Assembly: GCA_014239155.1 (NCBI GenBank)
Contig: JAAZZQ010000040.1
Span: 45,614-109,613, forward strand
Direction of reading: 5' to 3'
Length of the DNA stretch: 64,000 bases
From: Lachnospiraceae bacterium
GTDB taxonomy: Bacteria; Bacillota; Clostridia; Lachnospirales; Lachnospiraceae
In this document: piece after piece, positions 59,540 through 64,000 of the stretch
Layout of the letters: each line of letters starts with the position of its first letter
Position numbering within the stretch: the stretch's first letter is position 1
Notes under the pieces: generated by a model
The model's input: the letters and a program-made list of their open reading frames with translations, nothing else
Databases searched by the model: none
Told to the model about the DNA's origin: nothing
Translations under genes and position numbers: made by a program

Positions 59540-60493
59540 TTAATTGTTTTTGTAGTTAAATATAGGTCTTCCATCTTTCCATTGAATCTTCATTAACATC
59601 GTATGTCTGTTTGGATTATACAATGGATTTCCCTCGATTACACTCTCCTTGCGGGCATGATATACAAGAATATCATTTCCATCTGCATCCACCGTAAAAG
59701 AATTATGCCCTGGACCATACACTTCTAGCGACGGGTCAGATGCTAACACTGGATAGCGCTCTTTTTTCCATGACAAGGGATCTAACAAATCTGCACCGCT
59801 ATCTGCCGTGAGCATCCCTATACAGTAAGGTGCTCCTGTCTCACTTGCAGAGTATGTTAAAAATATTTTTCCATCTTTTTTAATAATCGCAGGACCTTCA
59901 TTCACCCAAAATCCAACACGTTCCCAATCATAGTCCGGTGTAGTTAAAAGCACCTGCACTGTCTTCAACTTGTTGGGTGTGTCCATCTCTGCGATATAAA
60001 GATTGGAAATCTGCTTTCCAACACCGACCTTTTCTGCCCATACATAATAGCGCTTTCCACAGTCCTCAAAGACTGTTGCATCCAGTGAAAATGCCCGAAA
60101 AGAAAACTCGTCATCATCTGCACACTGCATCACTCCAAGTTCCTTCCATGTACCATTTAGCGGATCTTCGTCTGTACACTCCAACACATAAGGACGAATA
60201 TTCCAGATATCCTCCTTCTCTCCACCTGCAAAATAGACATACCACTTTCCATCAAGACGATGAAGCTCCGGTGCCCATATATGCTCACTCATTGGTCCTG
60301 ACAAGTGTTTGTGCCAGATTGTAACTTCCTCTGCATTGGCGATTCCTGCAAGCGTACTCGCACATCGCAATACAATTTTGTCGTATGTTGGCACAGAAGC
60401 TGTAAAATAATATTTCCCATTATCATCTCTACAGATAAAAGGATCCGCCCTTTGCAGAATCCACGGCTCATTATATTTCAATTGTATATCCAA
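59540..60493 (-). CDS. GH43 family glycosidase
   Basis: Five-bladed propeller enzyme, probably alpha-L-arabinofuranosidase or beta-xylosidase. The start is most likely TTG 60493, seven bases after AAGGAGGT (317 residues); a GTG at 60511 lies inside that ribosome site. Catalytic acids: Asp in RADPFICRDDNGKYYFT, Asp in FSLDATVFEDCG, Glu in FWVNEGPAIIKKDGK; HIWAPELHRLDGKWYVYFAG and GPGHNSFTVDADG are also typical. No signal peptide, so it acts on imported oligosaccharides together with GH51. Confidence 0.92.
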   Translation of the reverse strand: MDIQLKYNEPWILQRADPFICRDDNGKYYFTASVPTYDKIVLRCASTLAGIANAEEVTIWHKHLSGPMSEHIWAPELHRLDGKWYVYFAGGEKEDIWNIRPYVLECTDEDPLNGTWKELGVMQCADDDEFSFRAFSLDATVFEDCGKRYYVWAEKVGVGKQISNLYIAEMDTPNKLKTVQVLLTTPDYDWERVGFWVNEGPAIIKKDGKIFLTYSASETGAPYCIGMLTADSGADLLDPLSWKKERYPVLASDPSLEVYGPGHNSFTVDADGNDILVYHARKESVIEGNPLYNPNRHTMLMKIQWKDGRPIFNYKNN

Positions 60494-60559
60494 TTGATGT
60501 ACCTCCTTCACCCTGAATATTTATTTTTGTCAAAAATAAAACATTTCAGTGTTATCTAA

Positions 60560-60587
60560 ATTATAATGGTTTTTGTATTTTTTGCAA
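60560..60587 (-). promoter_or_regulatory. promoter of the GH43-GH51 operon
   Basis: TTGCAA (60582-60587) and TATAAT (60560-60565) on the minus strand, 16-base spacer, about 65 bases before the start codon. Confidence 0.7.
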
Positions 60588-60695
60588 TACATTTTTATAG
60601 ATTCTGCTCTTTTCGTTATATTACCTATTTTTTTATAAAGAACTTATTCATCTTTCACAAAAATTCTGTCTCTTAAACTGATAATACATTCTTTA

Positions 60696-60789
60696 ATAAA
60701 CAAAAAACGTCTGTGTTAGCAGATACCTGTCTATCTACCTTAAAACCTATTCCCTGTTCCATAAACAAAAAACATCTGTGTTAGTAGAT
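60696..60789 (+). repeat. tandem-spaced 29-base direct repeat
   Basis: ATAAACAAAAAACGTCTGTG then TTAGCAGAT (60696-60724) recurs at 60761-60789 with two differences. Only two units, 65 bases apart. Confidence 0.75.
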
Positions 60790-60862
60790 GTAAAAATATA
60801 ATTGCACAACTCTTGCAAATGGAAAATTAAATTGAGATATCTTTAAATAAATGAACTACCCA

Positions 60863-61030
60863 TTGTCTAAAGCTGCCTCATTGACCCGTAACCTAATATC
60901 TCTACAGACATTAATTCGGGCAGTTCCTATTCTATAACAGATGCCATAACTTTGTACCTTGTATATTTTACGTGCTGGAGGGCTACTTGGTTTTCACATT
61001 CTAATTCTTGAGCACAACCACCTATATACC
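60863..61030 (-). pseudogene. eroded coding remnant in the gap upstream of GH43
   Basis: One frame reads GGCAQELECENQVALQHVKY then TRYKVMASVIE, stop, ELPELMSVEILGYGSMRQL, stop. The composition looks like a decayed protein end. A transposon origin is possible but not shown. The remainder of 60790-61091 holds nothing else visible. Confidence 0.3.
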
Positions 61031-61091
61031 GTTATCAATGTCCGTGTATGGATAAATTACAACTAAAATATATGTTATGGCAACCTCTAAT

Positions 61092-61138
61092 TTTGTGATC
61101 TTAACCCATCATCTAAAGCGAATGGGATTGCGACCACA
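61092..61138 (+). repeat. repeat family E, copy 2
   Basis: Nearly identical to 12602-12645. Sits six bases after the stop codon of the next minus-strand gene. Confidence 0.8.
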
Positions 61139-61143
61139 GTATT

Positions 61144-62100
61144 TCAATCACACAGATGGCAAAACTTTACTGCTATTTGCTCTATCATTTGCTGCACTTT
61201 AAGACTGCCAACACCAAACTGAAATTTCTCGTCTGTCTCACTAATTTTTTGCAAAATCTGATGCAGTTTTTCCTCCCATGTGGCACTTTGTTCAAATTCT
61301 AAGCACAGTGTACGAACCCCTCTGTAAAGAGATTTTGTTGTATAATGAAGTACTATAACATTTTCTGATAATTTAAACTTCCAACAGGATATTCCTGTCT
61401 CTACAAACACAACACCATCCTTTGCGACTTTTCCATCATAGCCCGCCTCTTTCATTTGCTTCTGAATCTGCTGATTTTGCTCTTGCTGCAACCGTTTGCT
61501 CAACTGCGGAAAAAAAGTATACTGAGAAATATAAAAATAGTCCTCCTCAATAAGTCCATGAAAAAATAAAGCCCCCATCTCTTTTTTTCCTGCTGTGCAC
61601 AATTTGCGAAAAAGCCTTACAAGTAACTGGGCGTAGTAAAGCGGTCTGTTTAGCTGCTCTGCCTCACACCGAAGCCTCAACATTTCCACTGCCCATAAAA
61701 TTCGGTCACTCTCCATAGGCACACCCGCTGTCATACTATCAAATAATTTCTGAACGTACACTGTCTTCAAACGTTTTTTAGACTTTTCATCTATTTTAGG
61801 ACAGAAATGAACAATTATTTCCCTAAGTTCCTTATTCCACAAAACCAAACAGTCATGCCCACTATACCATTCCTGAAATTTTTCCCATCCTTCCTTTTGC
61901 TCTGCAACAAGCACTTTTCCCTGTTCAAAATGTTGCTCCGAACGCACATATCCATTGGATTGTTCCAACAAAAATCGAAAGGTATCTATTGTGTGCAGAT
62001 CTTCATCAAGTGAAATTGCGGCAATTTCTGATACACTATATCGAAGCCTTTTTCCGCGCATTCCCACACTCCATTCCATCTCAACAACTGCATATTTCAT
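61144..62100 (-). CDS. unknown protein resembling a DnaQ-fold exonuclease with altered catalytic residues
   Basis: 318 residues, soluble. The start KYAVVEMEWSVG...VSEIAAISLDED has the shape of the first motif of DEDD exonucleases (DxE then EIGAV), but reads E-x-E. LVLWNKELREIIVHF matches the second motif without its Asp, and RPLYYAQLLVRLFRKL matches HxAxxDA without His and Asp. So the fold may be kept while catalysis is lost. Residues 170-318 match nothing I know. Its start overlaps the end of the RNase H-like gene by four bases, so both are made together. Assignment is tentative. Confidence 0.5.
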   Translation of the reverse strand: MKYAVVEMEWSVGMRGKRLRYSVSEIAAISLDEDLHTIDTFRFLLEQSNGYVRSEQHFEQGKVLVAEQKEGWEKFQEWYSGHDCLVLWNKELREIIVHFCPKIDEKSKKRLKTVYVQKLFDSMTAGVPMESDRILWAVEMLRLRCEAEQLNRPLYYAQLLVRLFRKLCTAGKKEMGALFFHGLIEEDYFYISQYTFFPQLSKRLQQEQNQQIQKQMKEAGYDGKVAKDGVVFVETGISCWKFKLSENVIVLHYTTKSLYRGVRTLCLEFEQSATWEEKLHQILQKISETDEKFQFGVGSLKVQQMIEQIAVKFCHLCD

Positions 62101-63383
62101 AGTTTATTCCCTTTCTCTTCTGCTAACAGGCGCAACTCCTCTATAAGATTTCGTATATTCTGCTTTGGGTGTGGAAAATATTGCTTTACAAAATCCATTT
62201 CTTCTTTCAATTTATCATATTTTCTGCATTTGTCCACCACGCTGCCCATCAATGCTGTCGGCAAACTTGCAAATGCCATCTCCCTGCCTGCTGTGTCTGC
62301 CACTGTATTCTCCTCTCTGGAGATATGGCACACCCGCACGCTTTCAAACAAAGACGCCAGATAAACTGCTTTCTCATTTTGATGCCATTTGTCCTTCGCC
62401 GCCATATTATCTGTATAAATCACAATATCTCCACGAAACTCAAATCGAAAAGCAATTTTAAGCAACACTGCACTGATTGCTTCAATGGCTGACATTGTCA
62501 CATCTTCAGCCTCGTTCGCAAGACAAGCATTGACACTCACTGTATTTTCTTCTGAAATCTCGCGCTCGCTCTTTAAAAGTCCTTGACAAATCACATAGCT
62601 ATAACTCGATTGCCGTTCGGGCAACGTATCATCCCACTGCCGCCATAAATTTGTCCGCACAGATTCATCAATAAAAGCTGTCATTGTCTGTTTTTCTAGT
62701 GCTACTTTATCTCCTTCCGACAGTGCTTCTTTTTTGACCAACACTTTATCGGTTTTTCCAATACATTTACACGGCGTATATCCCGTATTTTCGACTTTTG
62801 CAAAAGAAATTGATATCAGTGTTCTCCCTTTACAAAATGGGCAGTCGGCACGATGATATTTTGACCCTTTTTGCGTGATAAACACTTTCTGATCTACTCG
62901 ACTTATAATAGTAAAACGATTATCCTTCAAAGCAGTTCTAAGTACCTGATCAATTTGTTGGCTTACCAGCTGGCGAACACTTGACGCCTCCAAAAAAATC
63001 GCAGCAATATCAAGCCTGTCACCGGCAGACTCTTTCTTTCTAAAATTATGTATCTGTTCTGCTTCCCAGAGTGTCATCTGCTCCAACAATTGAATCATCT
63101 TTTTGTTGAGATCCTCAACTTTACTTTCTGAATTTCCCTTCACAAAAGAACAATACTGCTGATACAATGGTTTGCATTTTTTCAAAAGTTTATTGCGTTC
63201 GCTTGCACTTGTAGTGGGACTATTAAAAAACAAAAGCATTTTATCCGCTCTATAAAACATATCCTTTTTGAGCGTAGCTTGTTGCTTTTCTGTCATTTTC
63301 TTCCCTTTACACAACTTCTGATATAGGATGTACGCATCGAACAGTATCTTTTGATCTGCTTTTTTCTCCAAGTAATCCTCCAT
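62097..63383 (-). CDS. zinc-motif plus RNase H-like protein
   Basis: 428 residues. 1-160: helical, charged, unknown. 167-209: KYHRADCPFC...GYTPCKC (H177, C181, C184, C205, C207), like Ada/ComEC-type small zinc motifs. 235-372: RNase H fold with AFIDES (D239), acidic NEAEDVTMSAIEAIS (E293/E301), VIYTDNMAAKDKW (D325) and HISREENTVADTAGREMA (D363), so the acidic set looks complete. 373-428: helical tail. Could cut RNA in RNA-DNA hybrids or bind branched nucleic acids. The partner gene follows with ATGA overlap. Domain order is not one I recognise. Confidence 0.65.
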   Translation of the reverse strand: MEDYLEKKADQKILFDAYILYQKLCKGKKMTEKQQATLKKDMFYRADKMLLFFNSPTTSASERNKLLKKCKPLYQQYCSFVKGNSESKVEDLNKKMIQLLEQMTLWEAEQIHNFRKKESAGDRLDIAAIFLEASSVRQLVSQQIDQVLRTALKDNRFTIISRVDQKVFITQKGSKYHRADCPFCKGRTLISISFAKVENTGYTPCKCIGKTDKVLVKKEALSEGDKVALEKQTMTAFIDESVRTNLWRQWDDTLPERQSSYSYVICQGLLKSEREISEENTVSVNACLANEAEDVTMSAIEAISAVLLKIAFRFEFRGDIVIYTDNMAAKDKWHQNEKAVYLASLFESVRVCHISREENTVADTAGREMAFASLPTALMGSVVDKCRKYDKLKEEMDFVKQYFPHPKQNIRNLIEELRLLAEEKGNKL

Positions 63384-63624
63384 TCCTGCACTACATGTTA
63401 ATGCAGCACAAAGCGATATTTGAGTCCGATTGCGGATACATTAATATATTTTATTTTTCTATTTTAAAATTGGGGATTTTCTACTTTATTATAACAACTT
63501 TTTATATACCTGTAAATGTAATTGTACTGAATTTCACTTCATATCCTTACCAAAAGTTCCTATTTGGGGTGATATTTAAAATTTCTTGAAATATAAAAAA
63601 CCCCGAATAAATCGAGGTTTCCCA

Positions 63625-63695
63625 AGGCGACTAACGGATTTGAACCGATGATCAGGGAGTTGCAGTCCCATGCCTTACCACTTGGCTAAGTCGCC
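63625..63695 (-). tRNA. tRNA-Cys (GCA)
   Basis: 71 bases folding as a cloverleaf: acceptor GGCGACT/AGTCGCC, T-loop GGTTCAAATCC, anticodon GCA in GGGACTGCAACTCCC. No encoded CCA. Confidence 0.96.
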
Positions 63696-63742
63696 ATACT
63701 ATATTATATGCAGAAATAAAAAACTATATGCTAAAATATGAA

Positions 63743-63814
63743 CTCCCCGAGTAGGGCTCGAACCTACAACAACTCGGTTAACAGCCGAGTGCTCTACCAT
63801 TGAGCTATCGAGGA
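63743..63814 (-). tRNA. tRNA-Asn (GTT)
   Basis: 72 bases: acceptor TCCTCGA/TCGGGGA, anticodon GTT in CTCGGCTGTTAACCGAG, T-loop GGTTCGAGCCC. Located between tRNA-Cys and the 23S end. Confidence 0.96.
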
Positions 63815-63888
63815 ATATTGAGGTTGTATTCCCTCAAAACCGAACACAAAAATTAATTTTCTTCAACATTTCCTTCTCCATACCTCTC

Positions 63889-64000
63889 AGGATAAGCCTT
63901 CGACCTATTAGTAATATTCTACTTCATACATTACTGTACTTCCATCTATATCCTATCTACCTCGTCGTCTTCAAGGGGTCTTATTCACTTCTGTGAGGGA
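63889..64000 (-). rRNA. 23S ribosomal RNA, 3' end only
   Basis: On the minus strand CTAATAGGTCGAAGGCTTAT (63892-63911) and GACCCCTTGAAGACGACGAG (63956-63975) match the closing helix region of 23S rRNA. The 3' end is placed near 63889. No 5S gene lies between it and tRNA-Asn. Confidence 0.88.

Noticed and set aside
60696..60789. CRISPR array
   Set aside because: Only two direct repeats of 29 bases with one 36-base gap, no further units and no cas genes.

Overview
The window looks like a chromosome segment of a low-GC, Gram-positive anaerobe of the class Clostridia, most likely a Lachnospiraceae-type gut bacterium. This is inferred from gene content: a complete-looking atp operon with a sodium-type c subunit, pyruvate formate-lyase with its activase, MecA, rpsF-ssb-rpsR, gdpP-rplI-dnaB, DUF951, GH51/GH43 arabinan enzymes and tRNA/rRNA of Firmicutes type. 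Most genes lie on the minus strand.

Layout. 1-6641: atp operon (atpZ-I-B-E-F-H-A-G-D, atpD cut by the left edge). 6810-10384: a signalling operon FIST - methyl-accepting protein - HPt - response regulator/HD-GYP, without a histidine kinase. 10683-12393: a DUF402 protein and a cation diffusion facilitator behind a probable NiCo riboswitch. 12621-25277: a seven-gene surface polysaccharide operon (GT4, UDP-GlcNAc 2-epimerase, ABC exporter, a giant methyltransferase/coiled-coil/triple glycosyltransferase, a frameshifted LTA-synthase-like sulfatase, a GT-C-like membrane protein). 25341-26295: an inverted-repeat-bounded segment carrying a promoter, next to a serine recombinase. 27033-36918: PP2C/FHA pair, SleB-like hydrolase, upp, rpiB, Sua5, CwlD and a zinc ABC importer with a Zur-like box. 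37164-40767: GH18, mecA with a structured leader, DUF1858. 40847-42134: decayed genes. 42462-46891: a split pyruvate formate-lyase (679-residue body plus separate 81-residue glycyl radical domain), its activase and a ferredoxin. 46943-56094: MerR-like regulator, replication/ribosomal/c-di-AMP genes, PepT, a sirtuin. 56206-60493: GH25, DUF6171, GH51, GH43. 61144-63383: a two-gene unit of an exonuclease-fold-like protein and a zinc-motif/RNase H protein. 63625-64000: tRNA-Cys, tRNA-Asn and the 3' end of 23S rRNA.

Themes. (1) The polysaccharide operon shows three independent possible variation signs: a candidate invertible promoter beside a serine recombinase, a G9 tract in a membrane glycosyltransferase gene, and a TGCA duplication that breaks the sulfatase frame; removal of one TGCA restores it. 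(2) The pyruvate formate-lyase is divided exactly where the glycyl radical domain begins; a small Cys-bearing protein and about 440 bases of decayed sequence lie between the halves. (3) The window holds at least five dispersed intergenic repeat families, one MITE-like with GTAACAGTT ends, another whose core is inverted between copies. All functional statements rest on reading motifs by eye; no database search was done.
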